64,000 nucleotides of DNA from an uncultured Oleispira sp. (GCA_913061415.1 CAJXUD010000012.1:1-64000), one strand, 5' to 3'; positions 51,061-60,678 are shown, numbered from the stretch's first letter. Notes: a model not told the origin generated them from the sequence alone. Made by a program: numbers and translations.

Positions 51061-51780
51061 ATGATGATAGACGACTCGATTCCTAGAGCCATCATACAGC
51101 GTGATAAAAAATCTTACGCCATTGTGCCTAAAATCCCCGTCGGTATTATTACCCCAGAACAGCTAGATAGAATTTCTGCAGTCGCGAAGAAGTACGACAT
51201 TCCTGCTATTAAAATAACGTCAGGGCAAAGAATCGCCTTAGTCGGCATCGAAGAAGATAAACTTGAAGATATTTGGCACGAACTGGATATGCCTAGAGGT
51301 CAAGTAAAGCCCGGCGAAAGAAGCCTACATTACGTGCAAGCCTGCCCAGGCATTGCCGCCTGTAAATACGGGGTTCAAGATGCGATTGGCATGGGTCAAG
51401 AAATGGATAAAGTCTTTTCGGATATCAACCTACCCGCTAAGGTCAAAGTCGGCATCTCGGGCTGTTCATTTTCTTGCGGCGAAAGCATGGTGAGAGACAT
51501 TGGCTTACTGGGTAAAAAAAGTGGCTGGTCTTTGGTTATTGGAGGTAATGCCGCTCGTCGTCCGCGTATTGGCGATATTGTTGCTGAACGTTTATCGAAA
51601 GAACAAGTGATTGCATTGACGCAGCGGTTTTTAGATTTTTACGGCCTATATGGAAAAGAGAAAGAGCGAACCGCTCGCTTTTGTGAACGCCTCGGCTTAG
51701 AAAAAATTCAGCAGGCTATTTTAAATGAAAATGAATGGCTGAATCACTCAGCCAACTATGAAGAATGGGACACTGATTAA
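51061..51780 (+). CDS. Small siroheme/[4Fe-4S] sulfite-nitrite reductase-like protein
   Basis: A 239-aa protein with a half-size ferredoxin-like domain (1-80) and one NIR_SIR catalytic domain. The siroheme-[4Fe-4S] cysteines follow the classic pattern CPGIAAC (C95, C101) and CSFSC (C135, C139). Full sulfite or nitrite reductases are over twice as long with the module duplicated, so this is the small Dsr/Nir-like type. No flavin domain is present, and an external electron donor is needed. It is divergent from selD (gap about 195 bases). Selenite as substrate is inference from position only. ATG 51061 or 51064 follows AGGGG. Confidence 0.8.
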   Translation: MMIDDSIPRAIIQRDKKSYAIVPKIPVGIITPEQLDRISAVAKKYDIPAIKITSGQRIALVGIEEDKLEDIWHELDMPRGQVKPGERSLHYVQACPGIAACKYGVQDAIGMGQEMDKVFSDINLPAKVKVGISGCSFSCGESMVRDIGLLGKKSGWSLVIGGNAARRPRIGDIVAERLSKEQVIALTQRFLDFYGLYGKEKERTARFCERLGLEKIQQAILNENEWLNHSANYEEWDTD

Positions 51781-51786
51781 TAGCAT

Positions 51787-52434
51787 TTAACAAGAATAGC
51801 CAGACAAGACTTTATCGATGCCTTTCTTTGGGGTTTTGGTAAGTTTTTGAATTAGTTCAAAAGGAATGTCGAATAAGCCATAACGCTCACCGATATTTTC
51901 CAGCATTTTCATCCACACTTTCGCCGTCATTTCTGAATCGTATAATGCTCGGTGAAATCCACCGCTACTTTCAATATTACTGAAGCGCACAAGCTCACCC
52001 AATTTATGGCTATGAGCGTCTTGAAAAATACGTCTTGAAAGTAATAATGAACAAGAAAAATCACCGCAATAAGTACGATTAATGCGTGCAAGTTCGGCGT
52101 CTAAAAAACGCTTATCAAACGATGCATTGTGAGCAATTAAATTATCACTGCCGATGAAATCAGCAAAGCGATCCATCACCGACTCACAGCAATCCGCATC
52201 TACTAGCATCTCGTTTGAGATACCGGTGTAATCTTCAATGAACGCACTGACGCGTCGACCTGGGTTCATCAGTTCTTGAAATCGTTCGGTGACTTCGCCA
52301 TTCACTAAACGCACGGCACCAATTTCAATGGCACGATCGCCAACATCGGGAGACAGCCCGGTCGTTTCGAAATCGAGGATGACTAAACTGTCTGCTCTAT
52401 GACTCACGTTTAATACCCGCCTGAATAGTGTCAT
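51787..52434 (-). CDS. DnaQ-like DEDDh 3'-5' exonuclease
   Basis: A 215-aa nuclease of the DNA polymerase III epsilon type. ExoI is [10 protein letters not shown], Exo[16 protein letters not shown] and Exo[17 protein letters not shown], giving the D-E-D-H-D set. There is no polymerase-binding tail like DnaQ, so it is more likely a stand-alone exonuclease. It overlaps the 3' end of the upstream acyltransferase-like gene by 38 bases if ATG 52434 is used, or 11 if GTG 52407 is used. Function in repair or RNA turnover cannot be separated. Confidence 0.85.
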   Translation of the reverse strand: MTLFRRVLNVSHRADSLVILDFETTGLSPDVGDRAIEIGAVRLVNGEVTERFQELMNPGRRVSAFIEDYTGISNEMLVDADCCESVMDRFADFIGSDNLIAHNASFDKRFLDAELARINRTYCGDFSCSLLLSRRIFQDAHSHKLGELVRFSNIESSGGFHRALYDSEMTAKVWMKMLENIGERYGLFDIPFELIQKLTKTPKKGIDKVLSGYSC

Positions 52435-54055
52435 CTAAATGAACGTTTTTAATATTGGGCAGTCGGGCAATATTACGCATAATCTCGACCCCTTCAGTTT
52501 CGTAGTTTTCAATCATTTCTGAAGTCACTTTATACGGAGAACCTAAAGACAAACCTAACTTACCCTTGGTTAATTTTACTCCCTGTAAAATATCAGCGCC
52601 GCCCACTAAACTCAAAGGCAAGATAACATCCCCTGGGCGAAGGTAGGCTTGCAGGTATTTAGGATTAAAATATTTCAAGGTAATATCGCCATTGTCTTCG
52701 ACATACGAACGAGAACCTTCAGGAAAAATCAAGAAAGGCTCATGCATCACCTGTTTAAATAAATCGTAGTCACGCTTATCAAGTTCCGCCGCTACGCTTG
52801 CCGCATCACATGCGCATAAATAGCCGATTAATTCAGCTTGTTCATCAGTGTCTAAAACTTCATCCAACCAAGATAAACTGTTATTAAGCTTTACCTGCTC
52901 GGTCTCTAAATTTTGATAATGCTGAATGAGCTGCATGAAATCGCGATAGCTAAACTGTTCAATCAGTTTAAGCCCAGAATTTGGCATTTTAATTAAAAAT
53001 TGGGTGCGACGAGCACTTTTTTGCAATGCTGCCGCTAAACTATCTTCATTCACTTTTGTCGTACGCTGAGACGGCAAGGTTAAAAACATATTGCCGACGT
53101 TACTTGCTCCACTTTTCAAAAATAAGCTCGAAAACATACGGGGGCCAACCACGGTATTATTGTTTTCAGCGAGGTTATCAAAACCTAAACGACGTAATGC
53201 ACTACGAACAAAATAAGGCCCTAAATAGCCTTCATGATGACCAATGATAAAAACACGATGGCCATGAGCTTTAAATACAGACGCTTCGTATAAATGACGT
53301 ACACTATGACTTGATTCGATTTGTCGCTTGGAGTCGTTTTTAAACGATGCTTGCTTACCATCCTCGTCGACTAAAATAATATCTTGAATATAGCGGGCTT
53401 CTAAAATGCCAAAAAGCTTATGCCACATAGCACGGTCGGGTAAAACCGGCGATAATGACCGTTTAAATGAAAAGGGGGTCGCCAACAAGCGTTCAATCGG
53501 ACTTTTATTAAACTCTTTAAAATACGAGTGCTGCAGCATCTGATTTTTACGCGCGACGAGCTTATCAACCACTTCTGGAAAATGCTGTTTAAAGTCCAGC
53601 CCTTGCTGCGTTGCATGACCAATCAGTTCATCCATGTGCTGGACTAACTTTTCGTTATAGGGAGATTTGCGAAAGGCGTAAAATTTTGTCCGTATAAAAT
53701 CGATCATGCCTTTAAAGTTAGTCACCACACTGGCGGTATGCAGGCTTTGCTTAATAATTTCTGGTGCGGGTATTTTCATCAACCAATTGATTAAGCTGCG
53801 TTTTATAATATCGATCCAACCCGCAAGCTTTGAGAATATAGCCATAATCAAGGTTGTAAATTTTGAAAATAAGTCACGTTTGTCGATCGAGGCTAACGAC
53901 TTTTCTAAGCGGTCTTTATTTTGCTGCAAAAACTGCAGGGCTTCCGCTTGCGTAAAGGCTTTATTCTTTAAGCCTTGCATTAGGGATTCATCAGCAGGCT
54001 TTTCATCTTTTACTGATGAGTCATCAGCAGGTCGCTCTTCTGTATCTTTACTCAT
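52397..54055 (-). CDS. Putative acyltransferase (PlsB/PlsC-like fold) with variant motif I
   Basis: A 552-aa protein. Motif III is clear as [10 protein letters not shown] (441-450), like the FPEGTRS of glycerol-phosphate acyltransferases. Where motif I (HxxxxD) should be, GHHEGYLG (272-279) has glycine in place of the catalytic aspartate. The N-terminal 260 residues are helical, with a Lys/Arg-rich linker. It is shorter than PlsB (about 800) and longer than PlsC (about 250). The family would acylate a glycerol lipid at the inner membrane face. Activity is uncertain because of the motif. Confidence 0.65.
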   Translation of the reverse strand: MSKDTEERPADDSSVKDEKPADESLMQGLKNKAFTQAEALQFLQQNKDRLEKSLASIDKRDLFSKFTTLIMAIFSKLAGWIDIIKRSLINWLMKIPAPEIIKQSLHTASVVTNFKGMIDFIRTKFYAFRKSPYNEKLVQHMDELIGHATQQGLDFKQHFPEVVDKLVARKNQMLQHSYFKEFNKSPIERLLATPFSFKRSLSPVLPDRAMWHKLFGILEARYIQDIILVDEDGKQASFKNDSKRQIESSHSVRHLYEASVFKAHGHRVFIIGHHEGYLGPYFVRSALRRLGFDNLAENNNTVVGPRMFSSLFLKSGASNVGNMFLTLPSQRTTKVNEDSLAAALQKSARRTQFLIKMPNSGLKLIEQFSYRDFMQLIQHYQNLETEQVKLNNSLSWLDEVLDTDEQAELIGYLCACDAASVAAELDKRDYDLFKQVMHEPFLIFPEGSRSYVEDNGDITLKYFNPKYLQAYLRPGDVILPLSLVGGADILQGVKLTKGKLGLSLGSPYKVTSEMIENYETEGVEIMRNIARLPNIKNVHLDDTIQAGIKRES

Positions 54056-54238
54056 GTCTACGCTATTTCCGTTAAATCAAGCATAAATATGCTGCCCTAT
54101 CTTACCTTGCTATAAATATCAGGTCATTACCTGAGTCAAAAATCGCACTCATTTTCACTTCTAACCTTAATTCTCGCCTCAATAATGCCTCTTATGTTGT
54201 AGCATTGCAGGGCAGACTTATAAATAGAGGGAAAATAT

Positions 54239-54748
54239 ATGTTCAGCCGCTTATGGGCTTCGTTAAAGACAAAGGTTAGCGATAGAGGCTTTTGGATTTC
54301 AAATTTAATAACGCTTAGTTTTATGCTGATTATTATTATCGCCGTCTCAAGTTATCAACAGCGTAATATGCATTCAGGGCAAGCACTGAGCTTAGAAGGC
54401 ATTCAGTATAGCGAAGGCCCTACCTTGGTCTATTTTTGGGGAAGCTGGTGCTCGATTTGCCTTACAACCTCCCCCTTCGTCAGCACGTTAGCGCTCGAGT
54501 CTGAGTACAATATTATCTCGATTGCGTTGTCTTCTGGAGACGCTCAGCAGGTAACACGCTATTTGAACGCACATGACTATCATTTCGAAGCTATTGATGA
54601 CGATAGCGGAGAAATAAGCCAATCCTGGGGTGTCGCGGTCACCCCAAGTATCTTTATTATTGATACTCAAGGTGACATTCGCTTTATAAGCACAGGCATG
54701 ACCAGCTTATGGGGGATGAAGCTGAGGTTATGGCTGGCTACTTTATAG
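54239..54748 (+). CDS. Membrane-anchored thioredoxin-like disulfide oxidoreductase (ScsD/TlpA type)
   Basis: A 169-aa protein with one N-terminal membrane anchor (about 19-38, ISNLITLSFMLIIIIAVSS) and a periplasmic thioredoxin fold. The active site is WGSWCSICLTTSP (CSIC), and the cis-proline is in VAVTPSIFIID. It resembles ScsD or TlpA proteins that reduce or isomerise periplasmic disulfides. No dsbD or ccm gene is nearby, so the partner is unknown. ATG 54239 follows AGAGGGAAAAT. Confidence 0.85.
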   Translation: MFSRLWASLKTKVSDRGFWISNLITLSFMLIIIIAVSSYQQRNMHSGQALSLEGIQYSEGPTLVYFWGSWCSICLTTSPFVSTLALESEYNIISIALSSGDAQQVTRYLNAHDYHFEAIDDDSGEISQSWGVAVTPSIFIIDTQGDIRFISTGMTSLWGMKLRLWLATL

Positions 54749-54781
54749 TAGGCTTATTTACAGTATTAGATAATACGTATC

Positions 54782-55219
54782 CTAAAAAGGAACATCATCA
54801 TCAAAGTTATTACCCGTAGAGGTAAAGTCTGATACATCAAAGCCATTACCTCCGTTATTATTGCCTGTATTGCTATCAATATTAGCGCCACCGGACATTC
54901 CGCCACCAAAGCCCGCATCCGCACTTTCGATGCGCCATGCTTGCAGGCTAGTGAAGCACTTCTCTGGTTTACCTTGAGCTGCCCAGAGACGGCCAGACAA
55001 GTTAAAATGCGCTATGATTTCTTGTCCTAATTGATATTGATCCATCAAAGAACACTTATCTTTTAATAGCTCTAGCGCAACATAGCTAGGGTACGAAGGG
55101 TTTTCACCTTCACCGCTTAGCTTGATAACAAATTCACGTTTAGTAAAACCATTCTGGCCAAACGACTGGGTTTCTCCAATTGAATGAATGATTCCCTGAA
55201 CTTCAAAACTTTTAGACAT
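54782..55219 (-). CDS. DUF3127 OB-fold protein with an SSB-type C-terminal tail
   Basis: A 145-aa protein. Residues 3-97 form a DUF3127-type beta-rich domain (FEVQGIIHSIGETQSFGQ, FTKREFVIKL, VALELLKDKC). A glycine/asparagine-rich linker (98-138) follows, and the last residues are FDDDVPF. This layout of OB-fold, flexible Gly-rich linker and acidic DDDxPF tip is that of single-stranded DNA-binding protein, whose tip recruits repair and replication proteins. It is too diverged to call SSB. It starts about 50 bases after the rluB terminator, so it is a separate transcription unit. Confidence 0.8.
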   Translation of the reverse strand: MSKSFEVQGIIHSIGETQSFGQNGFTKREFVIKLSGEGENPSYPSYVALELLKDKCSLMDQYQLGQEIIAHFNLSGRLWAAQGKPEKCFTSLQAWRIESADAGFGGGMSGGANIDSNTGNNNGGNGFDVSDFTSTGNNFDDDVPF

Positions 55220-55270
55220 GCGATTTACCTTTTACTCTTTTCTTATTTACGTATTCATTTTCAAAACAAA

Positions 55271-55307
55271 AAAACCTGAAGTTAGCACTGGGCTAAAATC
55301 AGGTTTT
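55271..55307 (-). terminator. Terminator after rluB
   Basis: AAAACCTGA pairs with TCAGGTTTT, and inside it TTAGC pairs with GCTAA. The minus strand then has a seven-T run. It separates rluB from the DUF3127 gene. Confidence 0.85.
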
Positions 55308-55331
55308 ATTTAAAACAGCCCAACTAAAAAC

Positions 55332-56174
55332 TTAGCGGCGTTTTGTGAAAGTCGTTTTTTGACGTACTTTTTGCTTACGTGCCTGACGTTCATACTTCTC
55401 TTTTTCTTGACCATCTAGGTGCTTCACAGGCTTAGATTCAACGCCAGCAAGGGTAGACAAGTCATCCGCTTCTTTTTGCTTCAATTCAATCCAAGTCCCT
55501 ACTGGCACTTGTTTTGGCATAAAGATGCAGCCATAACGTACGCGCTTAAGGCGACTTACCGTTACACCTTGAGAGTCCCATAGACGACGCACTTCGCGTT
55601 TTTTACCTTCCATCAATACTACGTGATACCACTGGTTTGAACCATCGCCATCAAAGTATTGAACATCGGTGAACTTGGCCATGCCATCTTCTAGCATCAC
55701 GCCGGTCTTTAAGTTTTTGATCATTTCTTCGGTAACTTCACCACGAACACGCACAGCGTATTCACGGTCGATTCCAGAAGAAGGGTGCATCAATTTGTTC
55801 GCCAATTCGCCATCGGTTGTGAACAATAACAAACCACTGGTATTGATATCCAAACGACCAACGTTTACCCAACGCTCGCCTTTTAGTTTTGGCAGCTTAT
55901 CAAATACCGTTGGACGACCTTCTGGGTCGTGCTGAGTACAGACTTCGCCTTCTGGCTTATTGTACGCAAGAATTCGACGGGTTTTACCTGTCCCTTCTAG
56001 CTTGATTTCTTTGCCATCAACATGAATTTTATCAAGGTGGCTGGCACGTTGACCTAGCTCAGCAATCTCGCCATTCACTTTAATGCGACCGTCTGCGATC
56101 CAGCGTTCAATTTCACGACGTGAACCTAAACCGGCAACAGCCAATAATTTTTGTAAGCGCTCATTCTCATTCAT
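55332..56174 (-). CDS. rluB: 23S rRNA pseudouridine(2605) synthase RluB
   Basis: A 280-aa RsuA-family pseudouridine synthase. The N-terminal S4 domain has RLQKLLAVAGLGSRREIERW, and the catalytic aspartate lies in GRLDINTSGLLLFT (about residue 103). The C-terminal tail (from about 245) is rich in lysine and arginine and probably binds RNA. The family modifies U2605 of 23S rRNA. It lies 53 bases downstream of scpB. The scpA-scpB-rluB order is conserved in gammaproteobacteria. Confidence 0.92.
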   Translation of the reverse strand: MNENERLQKLLAVAGLGSRREIERWIADGRIKVNGEIAELGQRASHLDKIHVDGKEIKLEGTGKTRRILAYNKPEGEVCTQHDPEGRPTVFDKLPKLKGERWVNVGRLDINTSGLLLFTTDGELANKLMHPSSGIDREYAVRVRGEVTEEMIKNLKTGVMLEDGMAKFTDVQYFDGDGSNQWYHVVLMEGKKREVRRLWDSQGVTVSRLKRVRYGCIFMPKQVPVGTWIELKQKEADDLSTLAGVESKPVKHLDGQEKEKYERQARKQKVRQKTTFTKRR

Positions 56175-56227
56175 AGTGCTTATGTAACCTTTCTCTTTGT
56201 ACAGTTATATTTGACGAATAATTACCA

Positions 56228-57673
56228 TCAGTCGTCAAACAAGGAATTTTTCTTTGTGCTGATATCAGCCACGGTTGAACTGCTTGCTGAAGTGTCATCT
56301 TCTAAGCTTAGTTCGTTTTCTAACGCTTCTTCTGCAAGGCGCTCTTTTTCAAGCCGTTCTTGTTCTAATAATTCTTTTTCTGCTTGGGCTTCTGCCAGCA
56401 ATGCTTCATCTTCATAAGACTCTAACTCTGACTCTGAATAATTGTCACTAGCAGACGACCAGGTATCCGTTGCTGTATCGGTCACAGACGGCTCAACAGT
56501 GATTGTCTCAGTCTCTGCTGCCCCATTTTCTCGCGCTTGTCGCTCAGCTTCTTCTTTCATCAGTTGCTGCATTAAGCGTTCTTGCTGTTGAATCAACGTT
56601 AGGCCTTCTGAAGACTCGTCTTCAGTTGGTGCTTCAGTGGATGGTGCTTCAGCGGCATGTTCAACCTCTGCTGCCTCTTCTACCTTAGGCGAACCCGCCA
56701 AACGTGCTTGGTGATCAGCAATTTTATCCGCCAGGTCAGCAACAGACAGCCCACTATCGGTTTCTGATGACAGGCGCTGCTGGGTTTTATTGGCCATATC
56801 TGCAAAGGATGGCTGCGACGATGAACTTGCTACCGATAGGGAAGATTGGGCGTATTTATCCGCTAACTTTCTTTCTGTTGCCGCTTCTTCCGCTAAGCGC
56901 TCTTCGGCCGCTTTAGCTTCTCGTTCTGCTTCACGCTCGGCCGCCAACTCTTCTTCACTCGGTTTATTGAAGACATTATCTTCAACCTGCTGAACCAGAC
57001 GCTGTGCTTCTTCTAGCTCTAATTCTGTTTCTGCGAGAACTTCTTCGCCACGTATTTCAACATCACCTTCGTTATCAAAATCATATTCTCGGGTCACCGA
57101 TGCATTCTTCTCGGCATTAATGAGATCAAGGTTTTGATTGGCGTCATCGATTTCGCGAATCGCATCTAAAGTCGGTAATTCATCCAAACTTTTAAGGCTA
57201 AAATAATCTAAAAATTCTTTTGTAGTCGCATACATTGCTGGGCGACCAGGCACATCCCGATGCCCAACAACTCGAACCCATTCTCGATCAAGTAAGGTGC
57301 GAATAATCTGGCTGCTTACGGCAACCCCTCGCACATCTTCAATATCACCACGGGTAATCGGCTGGCGGTAAGCAATCAAGGACATGGTTTCTAATAACGC
57401 TCGCGAGTACCGTTGCGGTTTTTCATCCCATAAACGAGTTACCCAAGGTGCTACGTCTTTACGCACCTGAAAACGATAACCGGAAGCCACTTCTACTAGC
57501 TCAATACCGCGCTCTGAAAAGTCTTCTATTAAGCTATCTAATGCCTTTTTAATCGCTGGGCTTTTAGGTTTATCAAATTCATCAAACAATAACTGCAAGC
57601 GTTCTATCGAGAGCACTTCGCCACTGGCCATTAAGGCGGCTTCAATAATCTGTTTTAGCTTGGTCATTTCCAT
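56228..57673 (-). CDS. scpB: Segregation and condensation protein B with long acidic extension
   Basis: The ScpB subunit of the SMC-ScpAB complex that organises and segregates the chromosome. Residues 1-180 are the conserved tandem winged-helix region (LKQIIEAALMASGEVLSIERL, SRALLETMSLIAYRQPITRGDIEDVRG, REWVRVVGHRDVPGRPAMY). The remaining 300 residues are low-complexity, rich in Glu, Ala, Gln and Ser, with repeated EAEREAKAAEERLAEE-type coils. ScpB is usually about 200 aa. It starts two bases after the scpA stop. Confidence 0.93.
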   Translation of the reverse strand: MEMTKLKQIIEAALMASGEVLSIERLQLLFDEFDKPKSPAIKKALDSLIEDFSERGIELVEVASGYRFQVRKDVAPWVTRLWDEKPQRYSRALLETMSLIAYRQPITRGDIEDVRGVAVSSQIIRTLLDREWVRVVGHRDVPGRPAMYATTKEFLDYFSLKSLDELPTLDAIREIDDANQNLDLINAEKNASVTREYDFDNEGDVEIRGEEVLAETELELEEAQRLVQQVEDNVFNKPSEEELAAEREAEREAKAAEERLAEEAATERKLADKYAQSSLSVASSSSQPSFADMANKTQQRLSSETDSGLSVADLADKIADHQARLAGSPKVEEAAEVEHAAEAPSTEAPTEDESSEGLTLIQQQERLMQQLMKEEAERQARENGAAETETITVEPSVTDTATDTWSSASDNYSESELESYEDEALLAEAQAEKELLEQERLEKERLAEEALENELSLEDDTSASSSTVADISTKKNSLFDD

Positions 57674-57675
57674 AT

Positions 57676-58704
57676 TTATTGCGTAACCCTATCAATTTCG
57701 TCAGAGTCAAAATCTGATTTATAGTCGTCACTCAGTAAGCTCGATTCAATATGCCCCGGTCCATCAACCCGCGCTTTCACATGAATAGGTCCGAGTACTT
57801 CATGCTGTACTATGTCTAATAGCGATTCTTTAATCAGTTCGAGCATGGCAAGAAAGGTCACAACAACGCCGAGACGACCTTCTTCTGGCGTGAATAAATC
57901 ACTAAAATTCACGAAATGTCCGCCTTTTAAGGTGGCCAAAATATTCGACATCCGCTCACGAGTTGAAAGCACTTCTTTGGCTACTTCGTGCTTTTCGAAC
58001 ATTTGCGCACGGCGCATAATGGCGCCCATCGCGAGCATCAGCTCCTTCATATCAACATCGGGATGAGCACGCTGTTGAATTTTTTCAGGGGCATCCACTT
58101 GGGCTATAAAGTTGTCTCGCCCCATGCGAGGTAGCTCTTCCATATCTTCGGCCGCTTTTTTAAAGCGTTCGTATTCTTGCAAGCGTCGTATTAATTCTGC
58201 GCGAGGATCACCTTCTTCCTCTTCTTCGCCTTCTTTACTGCGCGGCAACAGCATTCGACTCTTAATTTCCGCGAGCATCGCGGCCATCACCAAATATTCA
58301 CCGACCATCTCTAATTGCATGGTCTGCATGATGTCGATGTAGCCCATATACTGGGTGGTAATTTCAGCCACATTCACTTCTAGAATGTCGAGGTTTTGCT
58401 TGCGAATTAAATACAGCAGTAAATCGAGTGGCCCTTCGAACTGCTCTAAGATAATTTCTAATGCATCGGGCGGTATGTATAAATCCATCGGCAGCTGAGT
58501 CATCGGCTGCCCTTGAATTAAGGCGAATGGCATTTCATGCTGGCGCGCAGCCGGTATTTTTTTCAACGGACCTTTGATCACAGTCTTAGAACTAGCAGGC
58601 TCAGAACTAACAGAGTCTTTATCCACAGGCAGCGCAACTTCTAACTGTTTATTTTCAGCTTCTATCGTCACGTTTGGTGGTAAAGAGTCCGCTTCAATCG
58701 TCAT
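57676..58704 (-). CDS. scpA: Segregation and condensation protein A
   Basis: The kleisin subunit that bridges SMC heads (342 aa). The conserved part starts near residue 88 with EIILEQFEGPLDLLLYLIRKQNLDI and continues VAEITTQYMGYIDIMQ and the MAAMLAEIKSRMLLPR helix, with the C-terminal winged helix near VVTFLAMLELIKESL. About 80 extra residues precede it and look disordered. The start is ATG 58704. It lies 6 bases after trpS and 2 before scpB, so trpS-scpA-scpB form one unit. Confidence 0.94.
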   Translation of the reverse strand: MTIEADSLPPNVTIEAENKQLEVALPVDKDSVSSEPASSKTVIKGPLKKIPAARQHEMPFALIQGQPMTQLPMDLYIPPDALEIILEQFEGPLDLLLYLIRKQNLDILEVNVAEITTQYMGYIDIMQTMQLEMVGEYLVMAAMLAEIKSRMLLPRSKEGEEEEEGDPRAELIRRLQEYERFKKAAEDMEELPRMGRDNFIAQVDAPEKIQQRAHPDVDMKELMLAMGAIMRRAQMFEKHEVAKEVLSTRERMSNILATLKGGHFVNFSDLFTPEEGRLGVVVTFLAMLELIKESLLDIVQHEVLGPIHVKARVDGPGHIESSLLSDDYKSDFDSDEIDRVTQ

Positions 58705-58710
58705 ACTTTT

Positions 58711-59730
58711 TTAGTTGATACCATAGATGCCGACGGCCTGACGTACTCTCTCAATCATTTGCTGGCTCTGAATACGTGCTTTAACCGCACCTTTTTGCAA
58801 TTCTTCTTCAATATCTTGTGGACGCGTTAATAGGTCATTGTAACGCTCACGAGCATCACCGATTTCTTCATTGATTAAAGTAAATAAGCGTTTTTTCGCA
58901 TCACCCCAACCAATTCCATCAGCAAATGCCTGACGCATCTCTGCCGTTTGCTCTTCATTGGCAAACGCATTCCAAATTTGGAAAACCGTTGAGTCATCAG
59001 GATCTTTTGCTTCGCCTGGCTCTAGTAGGTTTGTTTGAATCTTATTAATGTGCTTTTGCAGCTGTTTTTCAGTTAAGAATAATGGAATGGTATTGCCATA
59101 ACTCTTACTCATTTTACGGCCATCAAGACCTTGTAAAATGGCGACATCATCACCGACTTCGTATTCAGGTAAGGTGAAGATAGGCTGTTTTTTGCTGGCG
59201 TAAATATGATTAAAGCGCTGAGCGATATCACGAGCCATTTCAATGTGTTGAATCTGATCTTTGCCAACGGGTACTTTATCAGCACCAAACATAAGAATAT
59301 CAGCGGCCATCAATACTGGGTAATTGAACAACCCCATGGTAATTGCTTTATCTGCGTCTTCACCATTTTCAAGATTTACATCAACCGCGCCTTTGTAGGC
59401 ATGGGCACGGTTCATCAAGCCTTTACTGCATACACAGGTCAGCATCCAAGTAAGTTCTGGAATTTCACGAATATCAGATTGACGATAGAACATCGTATTA
59501 TCAGTATCTAAACCGAGAGCTAACCAAGTCGCAGCAATTTCCGTCGTCGATTGGTGAACAAGTTTAGGGTCTTGGCACTTGATCAAAGCATGGTAATCAG
59601 CCAAGAAAAAGAAAGAATCGATGTCGCTATTCTGACTCGCTTCAATAGCGGGACGAATGGCACCAACATAATTACCAAGATGCGGAGTACCCGTGGTGGT
59701 AATTCCGGTTAAAACGCGTTGCTTGCTCAT
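58711..59730 (-). CDS. trpS: Tryptophanyl-tRNA synthetase
   Basis: A class I synthetase of 339 aa. The HIGH-type motif is [18 protein letters not shown] is [15 protein letters not shown], and [22 protein letters not shown] is the tryptophan-pocket region. ATG 59730 is chosen over the TTG at 59733. The 260-base upstream gap holds a tandem TTTTGACTCTAACT repeat (59776-59814). It heads the trpS-scpA-scpB-rluB series. Confidence 0.96.
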   Translation of the reverse strand: MSKQRVLTGITTTGTPHLGNYVGAIRPAIEASQNSDIDSFFFLADYHALIKCQDPKLVHQSTTEIAATWLALGLDTDNTMFYRQSDIREIPELTWMLTCVCSKGLMNRAHAYKGAVDVNLENGEDADKAITMGLFNYPVLMAADILMFGADKVPVGKDQIQHIEMARDIAQRFNHIYASKKQPIFTLPEYEVGDDVAILQGLDGRKMSKSYGNTIPLFLTEKQLQKHINKIQTNLLEPGEAKDPDDSTVFQIWNAFANEEQTAEMRQAFADGIGWGDAKKRLFTLINEEIGDARERYNDLLTRPQDIEEELQKGAVKARIQSQQMIERVRQAVGIYGIN

Positions 59731-59775
59731 CAAATGCTCACTTATACATGGATACTGACACGCCGAATTTGAATC

Positions 59776-59814
59776 TAACTTTTTGACTCTAACTCTAACT
59801 TTTGACTCTAACTT
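59776..59814. repeat. Short tandem repeat upstream of trpS
   Basis: TAACTTTTTGACTC and TAACTTTTGACTC recur within 39 bases, separated by TAACTC. The gap of 260 bases otherwise contains only promoter-like AT-rich sequence (GGTTTTAGTATAG on the minus strand). Confidence 0.55.
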
Positions 59815-59990
59815 AGGTGGAGATAAAAGCGGCTATACTAAAACCCGCCATGATACCTAAATTACGCTTTTAAATTAAGCGTTAAATTCGTACTGTCAGT
59901 GATGCAGTGAACATTTTTAAATGCACAATTACGATGTCATTTGCGGTAAGCACTTTGCAAAGAAAATACTACCAGCCATCTAATGTAGTT

Positions 59991-60614
59991 TTAGTCTAAA
60001 AAAGCCGAGGCATCGCCCACACCTTGGCGTAGCAATACGACTTCTTCATCCGTCAAATCGAGTACCGTCGTCGCTTCTAGCCCACAGTAACCACCATCAA
60101 TCACTAGATCTAAACTGTGTTCGAGTGCTTGGCGTATGTCATAAGGATCAGACAGAGGCAGCTCGTCTCCTGGCATGATCAAAGACGTCGACATCAAAGG
60201 CCCATTCACTTCTTCTAAAATGGCCAAGATAATCGCATTATCAGGGACTCGCATGCCGATGGTTTTCTTTTTCGGCTGAATTAAGCGCTTGGGTACTTCT
60301 TTGGTCGCATTCAAAATAAAGGTGAATGCACCGGGTGTATGCTGCTTTAGTTGACGGTACGTTGCGTTATCGACTTTGGCATAGTTAGACAATTCTGAAA
60401 GGTCACGACACAAGAGTGTGTAGTTATGCTTTTCATCTAGCTGACGCAAGGCACGCATACGTTCCATGGCAGATTTATCACCAATAGGACAAACCAATAC
60501 ATACGCACAGTCTGTTGGTAATACCGCTAATCCGCCCTTTTGAATAATTTCAGCCGCCTGCTTAACCAAACGTGCTTGCGGGTTTTCTGGGTGTATCTGG
60601 AAGAATTGACTCAC
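59991..60614 (-). CDS. yciO: YciO/Sua5/YrdC-family protein
   Basis: A 207-aa protein of the threonylcarbamoyl-AMP synthase fold. GGLAVLPTDCAYVLVCP near residue 28 and GMRVPDNAIILAILEE near residue 120 are family motifs, and the ending DLTDEEVVLLRQGVGD is typical of YciO. Whether YciO itself makes threonylcarbamoyl-AMP is not settled, and TsaC would be the essential paralogue. Its place beside trpS and the PHP-domain gene matches the conserved yciO neighbourhood. Confidence 0.9.
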   Translation of the reverse strand: MSQFFQIHPENPQARLVKQAAEIIQKGGLAVLPTDCAYVLVCPIGDKSAMERMRALRQLDEKHNYTLLCRDLSELSNYAKVDNATYRQLKQHTPGAFTFILNATKEVPKRLIQPKKKTIGMRVPDNAIILAILEEVNGPLMSTSLIMPGDELPLSDPYDIRQALEHSLDLVIDGGYCGLEATTVLDLTDEEVVLLRQGVGDASAFLD

Positions 60615-60678
60615 GATTGATCCTTTATCTTAATTATCAAAATTCACTATTTAGCCGCTCTTACTTAAGCAGCCTTAC

